Assembly: GCA_002501885.1 (NCBI GenBank)
Contig: DAON01000077.1
Location: 1 to 50,497 of the forward strand
Length of the DNA: 50,497 bases
Origin: Euryarchaeota archaeon UBA220
GTDB lineage: Archaea > Thermoplasmatota > Poseidoniia > Poseidoniales > Thalassarchaeaceae
Reading direction: 5' to 3'
Under the pieces are notes generated by a model. The model did no database searches. It saw only the letters and a list, made by a program, of their open reading frames with translations, and was not told where the DNA came from. The translations under genes were made by a program, and so were the position numbers. Each line of letters starts with the position of its first letter. Positions within the stretch are counted from its first letter, which is position 1. This document shows positions 8,587 to 17,431 of this stretch, piece by piece.

Positions 8587-9288
8587 GCGGCCCTGCCAGA
8601 TCGTAGCCATCCCCGGGAATACCAATTTAGCCGAAACTTGCTCGAATCCAGTATCTTCCATCATCCTAACATAATCCTTGGTTGTTCCGAAACTCGCATA
8701 TGTCTTGGTCAACCATTTCCAAGGATTACTCTCTGAATTGTAGAACAATCTGGCATAACTCGAGACCCAGACCCTCATCCAAAGCCACCCCATGACGCCA
8801 TGCAATCGATTGACCTTGGCAGGCTCAACCATCACGAACACGCCTCCAGGTTTGAGTACCCGAAGAGTCTCTGCCAGACCTGCTCGCTTGTCGAACCAAT
8901 CTCTGAACGAAAACAGAGAACATACTGCATCGAAAGAACCATCCTCAAATGGTAATTCTTCTGCAGTTCCTTCGACAAATTTGACTGCGGATTCACCCCT
9001 AGAATCTCTCTTTGAACCAACCCTTACTTCAGCAACCCTGAGCATCTCAGGAATGGGGTCCAAACAGACTAGTTCTTCGCCTCTAAAATCCTCAGCAAAA
9101 CTCCCTGGGCCACAACCAATCTCTAGAACCCGGCCACTGCTAGGCAGACGATCTCTTACCATTCTACGCCAGCGAGATACCTGACCTAGTGTCGCAAACC
9201 GATTCACCTTGTCATAAACCGGGATTGTGGCCTCCAAGTTTTGTTGGAGTTCATTCCAGTCAGACTCTCCGATTCGCTCGGCGTCCAT
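8569..9288 (-). CDS. Class I SAM-dependent methyltransferase, UbiE/MenG-like
   Basis: Methyltransferase with motif I VLEIGCGPGSFAEDF, an acidic post-I loop ELVCLDPIPEML, then AEELPFEDGSFDAVCSLFSFRDW and ETLRVLKPGGVFVMVEPAK. These last two blocks follow the UbiE/MenG quinone C-methyltransferase pattern, so quinone methylation is a plausible role, perhaps linked to the prenyl genes beside it. The substrate is inferred. I chose ATG 9288, which gives a family-like N-terminus (239 residues); it has GGAG four bases upstream and a TATA-like ATATAT (9309-9314) about 25 bases upstream. A TTG at 9330 would lie beyond that box. Confidence 0.75.
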   Translation of the reverse strand: MDAERIGESDWNELQQNLEATIPVYDKVNRFATLGQVSRWRRMVRDRLPSSGRVLEIGCGPGSFAEDFRGEELVCLDPIPEMLRVAEVRVGSKRDSRGESAVKFVEGTAEELPFEDGSFDAVCSLFSFRDWFDKRAGLAETLRVLKPGGVFVMVEPAKVNRLHGVMGWLWMRVWVSSYARLFYNSESNPWKWLTKTYASFGTTKDYVRMMEDTGFEQVSAKLVFPGMATIWQGRSPETE

Positions 9289-9308
9289 GAACTCCGCTGA
9301 AACCTCAC

Positions 9309-9375
9309 ATATATGGTTGAATCCCGCCAAAAACCTGCGAAATTACGAAGTAATTACATGGTCAAAGTGATATAC
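9309..9375. promoter_or_regulatory. Divergent promoter region: methyltransferase and ATP synthase operon
   Basis: Minus strand: ATATAT at 9309-9314 is about 26 bases from the methyltransferase ATG at 9288, suggesting a short or absent leader. Plus strand: TGATATAC at 9368-9375 is about 40 bases before the first ATP synthase ATG at 9412, which puts the expected transcription start near 9398, inside the hairpin described next. Confidence 0.45.
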
Positions 9376-9391
9376 CGTTCGGCGTTCGCGC

Positions 9392-9410
9392 GTGTCACCA
9401 AAGGTGACAC
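9392..9410 (+). repeat. Perfect inverted repeat covering the ATP synthase operon start and RBS
   Basis: GTGTCACC (9392-9399) and GGTGACAC (9403-9410) are perfect complements around a three-base AAA loop. The right arm contains the AGGTGA ribosome binding site of the first gene (ATG 9412). The repeat spans the expected transcription start. It could be a repressor operator or an RNA hairpin hiding the ribosome binding site. Confidence 0.6.
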
Positions 9411-9411
9411 A

Positions 9412-9729
9412 ATGGGACGGGCAGATATACTCCGAGCAATCAAGAAGTCTGAGGAAGGGGCTAAGAAGATCCAATCAGATGCCGAGGCAAAGGCTGCAGA
9501 GACGCTCTCCAATGCCCGCGTCAAGGCAGCCGAGTCGACCAACTCAGGAAGACAAGGAGCCGACGATGAAGCTGCAAAGATGCTTAGCGACGCACGCGCT
9601 GCTGCGGAGAAGGAAGCTGAATCCGTAGCCGCTGAGGGCGAAGCAGAACTTGAGCGCGTTGCCAATGAGGGCAAGAAAAACAGAAGCACGGCTGCAGATG
9701 CCGTACTCGATACCTTCCGCAAAAACTAG
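9412..9729 (+). CDS. ahaH: A/V-type ATP synthase subunit H (peripheral stalk)
   Basis: Small coiled-coil stalk subunit that pairs with subunit E to hold the catalytic head. The 105 residues begin MGRADILRAIKKSEEGAKK, the usual start of archaeal subunit H, and continue as an Ala/Glu/Lys-rich coiled coil. An upstream in-frame start at 9313 is rejected because it would encode the TATA box and the inverted repeat. AGGTGA lies five bases before the ATG. It is first in an operon with the order H-I-K-E-C-F-A-B-D, the order known from methanogens. Confidence 0.85.
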   Translation: MGRADILRAIKKSEEGAKKIQSDAEAKAAETLSNARVKAAESTNSGRQGADDEAAKMLSDARAAAEKEAESVAAEGEAELERVANEGKKNRSTAADAVLDTFRKN

Positions 9730-9743
9730 TCCGGGGCGACATC

Positions 9744-11912
9744 ATGAGTCAACTGACACCAGAAGATATGTCTCGTCTGGTGGTCGCTGGTACCAAAGAC
9801 CAACTAAAGACCACCATCGATGTATTGGCAGGACTTTCTCTAGTTCATATCAACGATTACAGCAGTGATGACGAAGATATGTCGATGGGAACTCCAAATG
9901 AGGTATCCGAGGAAATAAGTCGCAGACTGACCAAGATGAGAGGTGCTGCAGCGAATATCCAGGCGCCCAGCCAGGCCGAACTGATGTCTGCACCGGAGGT
10001 TCGCAGAAATCTGTCAGGAGACATTGACAATCTAGTCGATAGTGCCCTCGGATTCAATGATGAAGTAGAAGAGCTTGAGATGGAGAAGGCCAAAATCGAA
10101 GAGGAACTAGAAGTTCTATCATTGCTGACTCCCCTCAGTCTTGAGATGGAATTGATGAGGGGCTATGATTCGGTCACCCAGTTTGTTGGTACAGTTTCAT
10201 CCCTGAGTAAGGCCCGGCCAGCCTTGGCCTCTCTAGGCGAATCTGCAGTTCACATGAGCAGCGAGGTTGCGAAGAAGGGCGTAGTAGCCGTCTTCTGCCG
10301 TAACGAACAGGCAGAATCTGTTCAGAAAATGCTCTCTGAACAGGACTTCCAAGCCATAGCAATTCCAGAATCTGATGGCCTACCTAGTGATCGGATTGCG
10401 GAACTAAACGAAAGAAAGGCTGAGATTGAAGCGAGAGTAGATGCATTGAATGAACAAATCTCTGAGTGGTCCGATGCAAATAGTGGTATGTTATTCGGTG
10501 GCATGGAGTTACTTGAGAGAGATTTACAACTCGCCACTGCACCAGTAAGAGTAGCAGTTAGCGACCACGCTTTCGTCCTAGATGGTTGGATTAAGTCAAC
10601 AGCTGAGGAGGAAGTCAATAACGCCCTTTCTGGCGTCTGTACGCACTTAGAAGTTGAGAGATATCAGCCCCCTGCTCACAGCAGTCACGGACACCATCAT
10701 GTAGACAAGAAGGAAATGCCTCCTATCGAATTCTCCCCAAGAAATTACAGCAAACCATTCGAGATGGTTACAGATGTGATGGGCAGGCCAGCCTATGGGA
10801 AGATTGATCCAACCTTCTTCATGTTCCTGACTTATCCTCTCTTCTTCGGAATGATCCTAGGAGACATGGCTTATGGATTGTCAATAATGGCTCTGGCTGT
10901 ATTTCTCTGGAGACAATTTCCACTCAATGATGTGATGTCAAATGTCGCAGGATTCCTACTTACAATCGGAACTTCCACGCTTATTTTCGGCTATATTTAC
11001 GGAGAATTTGCCGGTTTTGAATTCCTCCCTCACGGGCACTGTGTGGATAAAGCAGGAGAAGATATTGCAGGCATCTTAGGAGTGGCCCAATGTGAGGCAT
11101 TCTCGCTCCCTGATGGCTCTCACGGGCATTATCACTGGAAGGACGGACACGCACCATGGTGGGTTGCTTGGATGACTAACCTGTATCCCAATGCAGGAGA
11201 ATTCTACTGGGTCTGGGACGGCCCTCTAGAACTGACTGTAGCATACCCATTCCACCGTGTCTCTTCGAATCTAGAGAATCTAATGCTATTGACAATCTAC
11301 ATCGGCGTTATCCACATCTTCATCGGACTATTGATTGGTTTCCGTGATGTACTCAAAACACACGGCATGGTTGAGGCAATTTTCGAGAAGGGATCATGGA
11401 TTATTCTGCTTCTTGGAGGATTTGCGACTGCTTATGAGTTCATCAAATACGAAACTATCTCCACCATCCCATTGGCAGTCACAGTCATTGGAGTCGTTAT
11501 GGTCACAATCCTACTGGCACATTTCGAGAAGATGGGCTGGGGAATCGCCCTCATCATGGGACCTCTAGAATCCATAGGTATGCTACCAAAGGTTCTCTCC
11601 TATGTCAGATTGTTCGCTGTAGGAGTTGTTGGAGTCAAAATTGCCGCTACTGGTAACGAGATGATTTACGAAGTCATGGCACATACTCTTGCTGATTTGA
11701 GTCATGCATCTACAACGGATATCATCCTAGTTCCTGTCATGTTCATCGGCTGGATACTGGTCCAGATTTTTGCCCTAGTATTGGGTATCTTCAGTCCTAA
11801 CATCCACACTGTAAGGCTACATTTTGTCGAGTGGATGATGCAATTCTACGAAGGGAGCGGCCTCCCCTTCAAGGCGTTCGGCTTCAAGCCGGACAAGGTC
11901 GAGGTCGAGTGA
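9744..11912 (+). CDS. ahaI: A/V-type ATP synthase subunit I (membrane stator, a-subunit equivalent)
   Basis: Membrane stator that forms the ion half-channels next to the proteolipid ring and anchors the stalks. The N-terminal cytoplasmic half (about residues 1-330) is largely coiled coil, and the C-terminal half has about seven or eight membrane helices. The essential arginine is visible as R622 in PKVLSYVRLFAVG. Two His-rich segments stand out: HSSHGHHH just before the first membrane helix (about residues 312-319), and a roughly 45-residue polar loop (about 430-475) with HGH, two Cys and SHGHYH followed by HAPWW. At 722 residues it is somewhat longer than typical archaeal subunit I (about 650-680), and part of the excess is this loop. 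Confidence 0.92.
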   Translation: MSQLTPEDMSRLVVAGTKDQLKTTIDVLAGLSLVHINDYSSDDEDMSMGTPNEVSEEISRRLTKMRGAAANIQAPSQAELMSAPEVRRNLSGDIDNLVDSALGFNDEVEELEMEKAKIEEELEVLSLLTPLSLEMELMRGYDSVTQFVGTVSSLSKARPALASLGESAVHMSSEVAKKGVVAVFCRNEQAESVQKMLSEQDFQAIAIPESDGLPSDRIAELNERKAEIEARVDALNEQISEWSDANSGMLFGGMELLERDLQLATAPVRVAVSDHAFVLDGWIKSTAEEEVNNALSGVCTHLEVERYQPPAHSSHGHHHVDKKEMPPIEFSPRNYSKPFEMVTDVMGRPAYGKIDPTFFMFLTYPLFFGMILGDMAYGLSIMALAVFLWRQFPLNDVMSNVAGFLLTIGTSTLIFGYIYGEFAGFEFLPHGHCVDKAGEDIAGILGVAQCEAFSLPDGSHGHYHWKDGHAPWWVAWMTNLYPNAGEFYWVWDGPLELTVAYPFHRVSSNLENLMLLTIYIGVIHIFIGLLIGFRDVLKTHGMVEAIFEKGSWIILLLGGFATAYEFIKYETISTIPLAVTVIGVVMVTILLAHFEKMGWGIALIMGPLESIGMLPKVLSYVRLFAVGVVGVKIAATGNEMIYEVMAHTLADLSHASTTDIILVPVMFIGWILVQIFALVLGIFSPNIHTVRLHFVEWMMQFYEGSGLPFKAFGFKPDKVEVE

Positions 11913-11947
11913 GACTCACACAGTGAGAAAAAAACGGAGGAAAAAAT

Positions 11948-12259
11948 ATGAGAAACAAGAGAATGAATATGGCATACCGCCTACTGATGACTGTCTTCAT
12001 GGTGACACTAGTCGCCAGTGTTGTTACAGCTCAGGAAGCGGCTGACAATGAATATACCACCACCACTATGGCTAAGCTGGCTGCAGGAATTGCTCTAGCA
12101 GGCTGTGGAATTGGGACTGGCCTAGCACAGAGTTCGATTGGCGCTGCAGCCGTCGGCATGATTGCTGAGGACGACTCCAAGTTCGGTACTGGTATTCTAT
12201 TCACTGTTATCCCTGAGACCATTGTACTGTTCGGTTTCCTATCGATCTACCTATTGTAG
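11948..12259 (+). CDS. ahaK: A/V-type ATP synthase proteolipid subunit K (c subunit)
   Basis: Rotor-ring proteolipid. After an N-terminal signal-like hydrophobic stretch (about residues 9-28, ending ASVVTAQE) come two membrane helices forming one hairpin: MAKLAAGIALAGCGIGTGLA and TGILFTVIPETIVLFGFLSI. E90 in IPET is the ion-carrying carboxylate. Aligned by eye with the sodium-binding c subunit of Ilyobacter, Q61, E90 and T91 fall at sodium-ligand positions, so sodium coupling is possible but unproven. GGAGG lies seven bases before the ATG. In-frame ATGs at residues 6 and 8 could also be used. The signal-like extension means the mature protein may be processed. Confidence 0.9.
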   Translation: MRNKRMNMAYRLLMTVFMVTLVASVVTAQEAADNEYTTTTMAKLAAGIALAGCGIGTGLAQSSIGAAAVGMIAEDDSKFGTGILFTVIPETIVLFGFLSIYLL

Positions 12260-12292
12260 GTCGTCGGAGGCACACGCAGACAAGGAGGATGT

Positions 12293-12859
12293 ATGTCACT
12301 AGACAAGTTAGCAGGTGAAATCAAGGCGATGGCCGAGGCCGAGGCTAAGGCTGTCACAGATGAGGCAGCTGCCGAGGCTAAGCGAATCGCCGACGAGGCG
12401 AAAGACAAGGTCTCCGAGTACCGCGAAGAGGCCATTGCTAACGCTACCAGAACATGCGATCAGATTGCAGTCGAGAGTATCGCAGCTGCAAGGCAGCGAA
12501 ATCAAAAGACACTACTGGTCGCTCGCAGAGCAGAGTTAGATGCCACTTGGGAAGAAGTACTGTCACGTGCATCTTCTGCAGACATGAAGGGGAGAGAGAA
12601 TGTGCTCAAGTCCCTATTGTCACAGGCTTCTGAAGAGGCTCCTTCAGGTATGATACTCAAACCGGTAAAGACCGATAGTGACTTCCTCTCCAAGAACTCC
12701 TCTGGATTTGAGATTGGAGATGAGGTTGAGGGCTTAGGTGGATTCGTACTTGAGGATGCAGATGGCTCAGTACTGATGGATTACCGATTCGAGGGTCGCC
12801 TAAGGGAATCTTGGGACGATAGACTCGGCGAAGTAAGTAGCATATTATTCGGAGAGTGA
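12293..12859 (+). CDS. ahaE: A/V-type ATP synthase subunit E (peripheral stalk)
   Basis: Stalk subunit that pairs with subunit H. Residues 1-75 form a long Ala/Glu/Lys coiled coil (MSLDKLAGEIKAMAEAEAKA onward), followed by a mixed alpha/beta C-terminal domain containing GGFVLEDADGSVLMDYRFEGRL, the conserved E-subunit tail, and ending at LFGE. The 188-residue length is usual. A strong AAGGAGG ribosome binding site precedes the ATG. It sits fourth in the operon, between K and C. Confidence 0.9.
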   Translation: MSLDKLAGEIKAMAEAEAKAVTDEAAAEAKRIADEAKDKVSEYREEAIANATRTCDQIAVESIAAARQRNQKTLLVARRAELDATWEEVLSRASSADMKGRENVLKSLLSQASEEAPSGMILKPVKTDSDFLSKNSSGFEIGDEVEGLGGFVLEDADGSVLMDYRFEGRLRESWDDRLGEVSSILFGE

Positions 12860-12864
12860 ACAGG

Positions 12865-13917
12865 ATGGCAATCGCAGCCGGGAGAGGTAACTGGGCTAAT
12901 GCTGCAGCACGCAGTAAGGCCAGGAAGTCCAATTTGCTGGATGAGACCCGGCTGCGCCAACTCCTGAAGAGTGGCCCGGATACGATTGCCGCTAGTATCG
13001 GTGAGCTTGATTATCGCAAGGAGATGGATATCTACTCTGCAAGACTTAGCGGCGCTGACCTCGTTGAGGCGGCTTTAGCCCACAATCTTGAGAGAGAAGT
13101 TTCTGAAGTCATGAATTACTGCCAAGGTAGTCTCAGAAGTATAGTTGCGGTTTTCGCACTTCGTTTTTCTTACAGTAACGCCAAGGCAGTACTCCGTGCA
13201 GTGAATGGCGGAATCAGTGCAGATGACTTAGCAAATTCAGTTCTCCCTGATGAGAATGATCTGAATATAGAATGGATTGAGATTGCCCGCCAAAGTGAGA
13301 CTCTTGAGGACGCTGCTGCAGCTATGCGCGGTACTCCTTGGGGCTCAGCAATCTCCGGTATGGAAGCCGACTCGCGCTTGCAGGAATATGAGGACAATCT
13401 CGACAGGCACTACTACAAGGAAGCCATCAATGATCTGAAGTCAAGCGGGCTTGGACACAGCCTTTTGCTAGGCTATTTACGAAAGGAAATTGACCATCGC
13501 AACATAGTCAATCTTCTCCGCTCACTCAGACAAGATCTGCCTTTAGAGCAGCGAATGGATGCCATGCTTGATGGCGGCGGCGTTCTGAAGGGCAGTCTGT
13601 TGAAGTCAGCTGCCGAGGCAGAGACACAGGACGCTCTAATTGAGGTACTTCGACGCTCAAACATGGATACGGCAGATCTAGAAGAGAAATTAGAGGAATC
13701 CAAGGAGCATGGAGGATTTGACCCCGTTGTCACCCTTCTAGCTGACGAGAGAAGATCAAACATGAGGAGAATGAGTCATCTAAATCCGCTCTCGGCATTC
13801 CCCGTAATTTACTACATAGAAAGTAAAGTGATCGAAGTACAGAATCTACGCCTGCTGGTGCGCGGCAAGGCTGTAGGTCTGCCAGAAGATGTAATTGAAG
13901 CGCACATGACATTCTGA
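12865..13917 (+). CDS. ahaC: A/V-type ATP synthase subunit C (central stalk-rotor adaptor)
   Basis: Funnel-shaped adaptor (homologous to eukaryotic subunit d) that joins the central stalk to the proteolipid ring. The largely helical 350-residue sequence has the repeated pattern of the family, with LRSLRQDLPLEQRMDAMLDGG and a C-terminal IYYIESKVIEVQNLRLLVRGKAVGLP matching the conserved end. ATG 12865 is preferred. A GTG at 12856 overlaps the stop of subunit E as GTGA and would add three residues; the GGAG at 12851 is closer to usual spacing for the ATG. Confidence 0.88.
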   Translation: MAIAAGRGNWANAAARSKARKSNLLDETRLRQLLKSGPDTIAASIGELDYRKEMDIYSARLSGADLVEAALAHNLEREVSEVMNYCQGSLRSIVAVFALRFSYSNAKAVLRAVNGGISADDLANSVLPDENDLNIEWIEIARQSETLEDAAAAMRGTPWGSAISGMEADSRLQEYEDNLDRHYYKEAINDLKSSGLGHSLLLGYLRKEIDHRNIVNLLRSLRQDLPLEQRMDAMLDGGGVLKGSLLKSAAEAETQDALIEVLRRSNMDTADLEEKLEESKEHGGFDPVVTLLADERRSNMRRMSHLNPLSAFPVIYYIESKVIEVQNLRLLVRGKAVGLPEDVIEAHMTF

Positions 13918-13926
13918 GGTGAGAAA

Positions 13927-14226
13927 ATGGAGATAGTTATTGTAGGGTCTCCCGAGTTCACACTTGGATTCCAATTAGCAGGAATTAATCGCCTGCACAA
14001 CCCGAGTAATGACGAGGAGATGAGCAATACTCTTCGCAAACTACTCGATGAGAAAGAAGTCGGAATAATCGTTGCAGATTCGGCCGACCTGATGCGTATG
14101 CCGGACAAGTTGAGACAGCGAATGTCGGACAGCATTACGCCCACAGTATTGGGCATTGGGACTGAGGAGGACAATACCCTCCGTGAGTCCATCAAGTCTG
14201 CTCTAGGAGTGGACCTTTGGAAGTAG
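13927..14226 (+). CDS. ahaF: A/V-type ATP synthase subunit F (central stalk)
   Basis: Central-stalk subunit that contacts subunit D and the catalytic head. Its 99 residues form the expected Rossmann-like fold: MEIVIVGSPEFTLGFQLAGI, then EVGIIVADSADLMRMP and the conserved PTVLGIGTEED, ending in a helix whose final residues would reach into the catalytic core. GGTGAG lies just before the ATG, nine bases after the subunit C stop. Confidence 0.92.
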   Translation: MEIVIVGSPEFTLGFQLAGINRLHNPSNDEEMSNTLRKLLDEKEVGIIVADSADLMRMPDKLRQRMSDSITPTVLGIGTEEDNTLRESIKSALGVDLWK

Positions 14227-14259
14227 ATTCCTCGAATACAGGATAAGGAAGTGAAGAAA

Positions 14260-16002
14260 ATGAGTGAAGAAAGTGGATTGATTTACAGAATCTCAGGTCC
14301 GGTCGTAACGGCCGTCGGCATCTCGCCGAGAATGTACGAAGTGGTACGAGTTGGAGACGAGGGTCTGATGGGAGAAGTGATTGAATTGCACGGTGACCAA
14401 TCGGTCATTCAGGTGTATGAGGAGACCTCAGGTATCAAGCCAGGTGAGCCAGTAGTCAGAACAGGACAAACCCTGTCTGTCAAGTTAGGCCCTGGATTGC
14501 TGACCCAGATTTATGATGGGATTCAGCGTCCTCTGGAGGCACTAGAGGAGACCATGGGCGTGTTCATTACACGCGGTGTCGATGCTGATGGACTTGATCT
14601 TACTAAGAAGTGGGAGTTCAATGCCACAGCCTCGGCTGGTGACGAGGTCTCTGGCGGTTCGGTCATTGGATTCGTCCAAGAGACCGAGACCGTCGAGCAC
14701 AAGATCATGATTCCTCCTGGGCATAGTGGCAAGATTGCCAGCATCGAGTCTGGCGAGTTTGACATCACGACCTCAGTGTGTACTCTCGAAGATGGCACTG
14801 AAATTGCGATGATGCAAGAGTGGCCGGTCAGAACTCCACGCCCATTCAAGCAGAAGAACGCTCCAGATGTGCCCCTAATTACCGGCCAGAGAATTCTCGA
14901 CTTCCTGTTCCCTCTAGCCAAGGGAGGTACGGCCGGTATCCCCGGTCCTTTTGGAGCTGGAAAGACAGTGACTCAGCAGCAACTTGCCAGATGGTCAGAC
15001 GCTCAGATTGTAGTTTACATCGGATGCGGAGAGCGCGGTAATGAGATGACTGAGGTTCTGACTGAATTCCCTCATCTTACCGACCCTAATACCGGAAAAC
15101 CTCTGATGAACAGAACTACGATGATTGCAAACACATCCAATATGCCGGTCGCAGCCCGTGAAGCATCTGTGTACACTGGCATTACCATCGCTGAGTACTT
15201 CAGAGACATGGGATACGATGTGGCACTTATGGCCGACTCAACAAGCCGATGGGCCGAGGCCATGCGTGAAATCTCATCGCGTCTAGAAGAAATGCCAGGC
15301 GAGGAAGGATATCCGGCTTACCTATCTAGCAGATTGGCTGAGTTCTATGAGCGCGCTGGCCGTGTTCAGACTCTGGGAGGAGATGACGGATCTGTTTCCG
15401 TTATCGGCGCTGTATCGCCTCCGGGCGGAGATATCTCAGAACCAGTCAGTCAAGGTACACTCAGAATCGTCAAGGTTTTCTGGGGCCTAGATGCAGGTCT
15501 AGCAAGACAGAGGCACTTCCCTGCAATTAACTGGCTCAGTTCGTACAGTTTGTATCCTCAGGCTCTGGACCAGTGGTACAGAGACAATATCGCAAGCGAC
15601 TTCCCCGAGGTTCGAACTAAGATCAGCAGTCTACTACAAGTCGAGGCCGAACTACAGGAAATCGTGCAACTGGTTGGATCGGATGCACTACCTATGGATC
15701 AGCAGCTGACCCTAGAAGTTGCTAGAATGATCCGCGAATTCTTCCTCCAGCAGAATGCATTCCATGATGTTGACACATTCAGTCAACTTGGATTACAATA
15801 CGAGATGGCAAAAGCTATCCTAGCGTTCCAGGAAGAATCTGAGAAAGCAATGGCCGGGGGGGCCGGTCTTGAGGATGTAGTCAATGTGCCTGCACGAACC
15901 GACCTGATGAGGGGCAGGTTCGAAGAGGGATACGCAGAACGCATCGGAGAATTGCTTGGAGAGATGTCTAAGCAGATTGCCGAAACTATGGAGGACAACT
16001 AA
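14260..16002 (+). CDS. ahaA: A/V-type ATP synthase catalytic subunit A
   Basis: Catalytic subunit of the A3B3 head. The 580 residues hold the N-terminal beta barrel (IYRISGPVVTAVGI), the non-homologous insert typical of V/A-type A subunits (about 110-200), the P-loop G229-PFGAGKT with K235, the catalytic-glutamate region GCGERGNEMTEVL, and PSRW-like SRWAEAMREIS. It is of normal length and no intein is present, although this subunit carries one in some archaea. ATG 14260 is chosen because GGAAGTGA lies five bases upstream; a GTG at 14251 falls inside that site. Confidence 0.96.
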   Translation: MSEESGLIYRISGPVVTAVGISPRMYEVVRVGDEGLMGEVIELHGDQSVIQVYEETSGIKPGEPVVRTGQTLSVKLGPGLLTQIYDGIQRPLEALEETMGVFITRGVDADGLDLTKKWEFNATASAGDEVSGGSVIGFVQETETVEHKIMIPPGHSGKIASIESGEFDITTSVCTLEDGTEIAMMQEWPVRTPRPFKQKNAPDVPLITGQRILDFLFPLAKGGTAGIPGPFGAGKTVTQQQLARWSDAQIVVYIGCGERGNEMTEVLTEFPHLTDPNTGKPLMNRTTMIANTSNMPVAAREASVYTGITIAEYFRDMGYDVALMADSTSRWAEAMREISSRLEEMPGEEGYPAYLSSRLAEFYERAGRVQTLGGDDGSVSVIGAVSPPGGDISEPVSQGTLRIVKVFWGLDAGLARQRHFPAINWLSSYSLYPQALDQWYRDNIASDFPEVRTKISSLLQVEAELQEIVQLVGSDALPMDQQLTLEVARMIREFFLQQNAFHDVDTFSQLGLQYEMAKAILAFQEESEKAMAGGAGLEDVVNVPARTDLMRGRFEEGYAERIGELLGEMSKQIAETMEDN

Positions 16003-16015
16003 GGGGGTGCCATGA

Positions 16016-17401
16016 ATGAGTGGAAAGGAATACAGAACAATTACTGATGTCAAGGGGCCATTGGTCTTCCTTGAAAAAACAGAGCCAGTAGCCTACAACG
16101 AAATCGTTCAACTACGACTCTCTGATGGAACAATGAAGAATGGGCAGGTGCTAGATACCAGCGATGACAAGGTCATTGTGCAGGTATTCGAGGGGACAGA
16201 ATCCGTCGATAGACAGACCGGAGTAAAGTTCCTCGGAGATGTGTTCAGACTACCAGTCAGCAAGGGACTAATCGGACGTATCCTAGATGGCGCAGGCAAG
16301 CCAAGAGACGGCGGTCCAGAGATTGTAGCAGAAGACATGGCAGACATCATCGGTGCTGCCATTAACCCATACAGTCGTGAGAGCCCAGAACAGTTCATCC
16401 AGACTGGAATTTCGGCTATCGACGCATGTACCAGTCTAGTTCGCGGCCAGAAGCTGCCAATTTTCTCAGCATCTGGTCTACCGCACAACGACATAGCTCT
16501 ACAGATTGCCCGACAGGCAAGACTTGTTGGCAGCGATGATGACTTCGTGGTGGTATTCTGTGCAATGGGCATCACTGCCGAAGAGTACAACTTCTTCGTG
16601 CAGGACCTAGAGAGAACTGGAGCTCTGGAGAATGCTGCACTTTTCGTTAACCTAGCAGATGACCCAGCCGTTGAGCGACTGATTACTCCCAGACTGGCTC
16701 TAACTGCCGCCGAGTATCTCGCTTTCGAGCATGATTACCATGTACTTGTTATCTACACTGACATGACAAACTACTGTGAGTCACTACGTCAAATTGGTGC
16801 TGCCCGTGAGGAAGTTCCTGGAAGACGTGGATACCCTGGTTACATGTACACAGATCTCGCTATGATGTATGAGAGGGCAGGCATGGTGAAGGGCAAGAAA
16901 GGAAGCATCACACAATTCCCGATTCTAACAATGCCTGGAGACGATATAACACACCCAATCCCTGATCTTTCCGGATATATCACAGAGGGTCAAATTGTAA
17001 TTTCAAGAGAGTTACACCAGAAGGGTATCTACCCTCCAATCAATGTTCTACCGTCTCTCTCGAGACTGATGAACGCCGGAATTGGAGAGGGCAAGACTCG
17101 TGAGGACCACAAGTCAGTCTCTGACCAACTCTATGCTGCTTACGCGGGAGGAAGAGAGTTGAGAGGACTGGTAGCAATTGTCGGCGAGGACGCACTAAAC
17201 GAGCGTGATCTTCAGTTACTGAAGTTCGCAGATATATTCGAGGATCAGTTCCTAAGACAGAGTCGCGACGAGGACCGCTCAATCGACGAAGGTACTCTAG
17301 ATCTCGCCTGGAACTTGCTAACTAACATCGACACCAAGTATCTAGTCAGACTTGATCAGAAGTGGATTGACAAGTATCACCCGACTGAGAAGAACTCGTG
17401 A
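16016..17401 (+). CDS. ahaB: A/V-type ATP synthase regulatory subunit B
   Basis: Non-catalytic nucleotide-binding subunit that alternates with A in the head. The N-terminal barrel reads YRTITDVKGPLVFLEKTEPV. In place of a functional P-loop it has the B-type FSASGLPHNDIALQIARQA. It also shows GAAREEVPGRRGYPGYMYTDLA, and TMPGDDITHPIPDLSGYITEGQI, all diagnostic for B. At 461 residues it is normal. GGGGGTG lies six bases before the ATG. It follows subunit A after 13 bases. Confidence 0.96.
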   Translation: MSGKEYRTITDVKGPLVFLEKTEPVAYNEIVQLRLSDGTMKNGQVLDTSDDKVIVQVFEGTESVDRQTGVKFLGDVFRLPVSKGLIGRILDGAGKPRDGGPEIVAEDMADIIGAAINPYSRESPEQFIQTGISAIDACTSLVRGQKLPIFSASGLPHNDIALQIARQARLVGSDDDFVVVFCAMGITAEEYNFFVQDLERTGALENAALFVNLADDPAVERLITPRLALTAAEYLAFEHDYHVLVIYTDMTNYCESLRQIGAAREEVPGRRGYPGYMYTDLAMMYERAGMVKGKKGSITQFPILTMPGDDITHPIPDLSGYITEGQIVISRELHQKGIYPPINVLPSLSRLMNAGIGEGKTREDHKSVSDQLYAAYAGGRELRGLVAIVGEDALNERDLQLLKFADIFEDQFLRQSRDEDRSIDEGTLDLAWNLLTNIDTKYLVRLDQKWIDKYHPTEKNS

Positions 17402-17431
17402 ATTAGTCATTGAAATAGGAGGGTATAGGAT

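Noticed and set aside
9313..9411. In-frame extension upstream of ATP synthase subunit H
   Set aside because: It would encode the TATA-like box and inverted repeat, and the family start matches ATG 9412 with its own ribosome site.
9354..9722. Minus-strand open frame of 122 codons opposite subunit H
   Set aside because: Ser/Ala-rich shadow of the coiled-coil gene with no recognisable domain or start signal.
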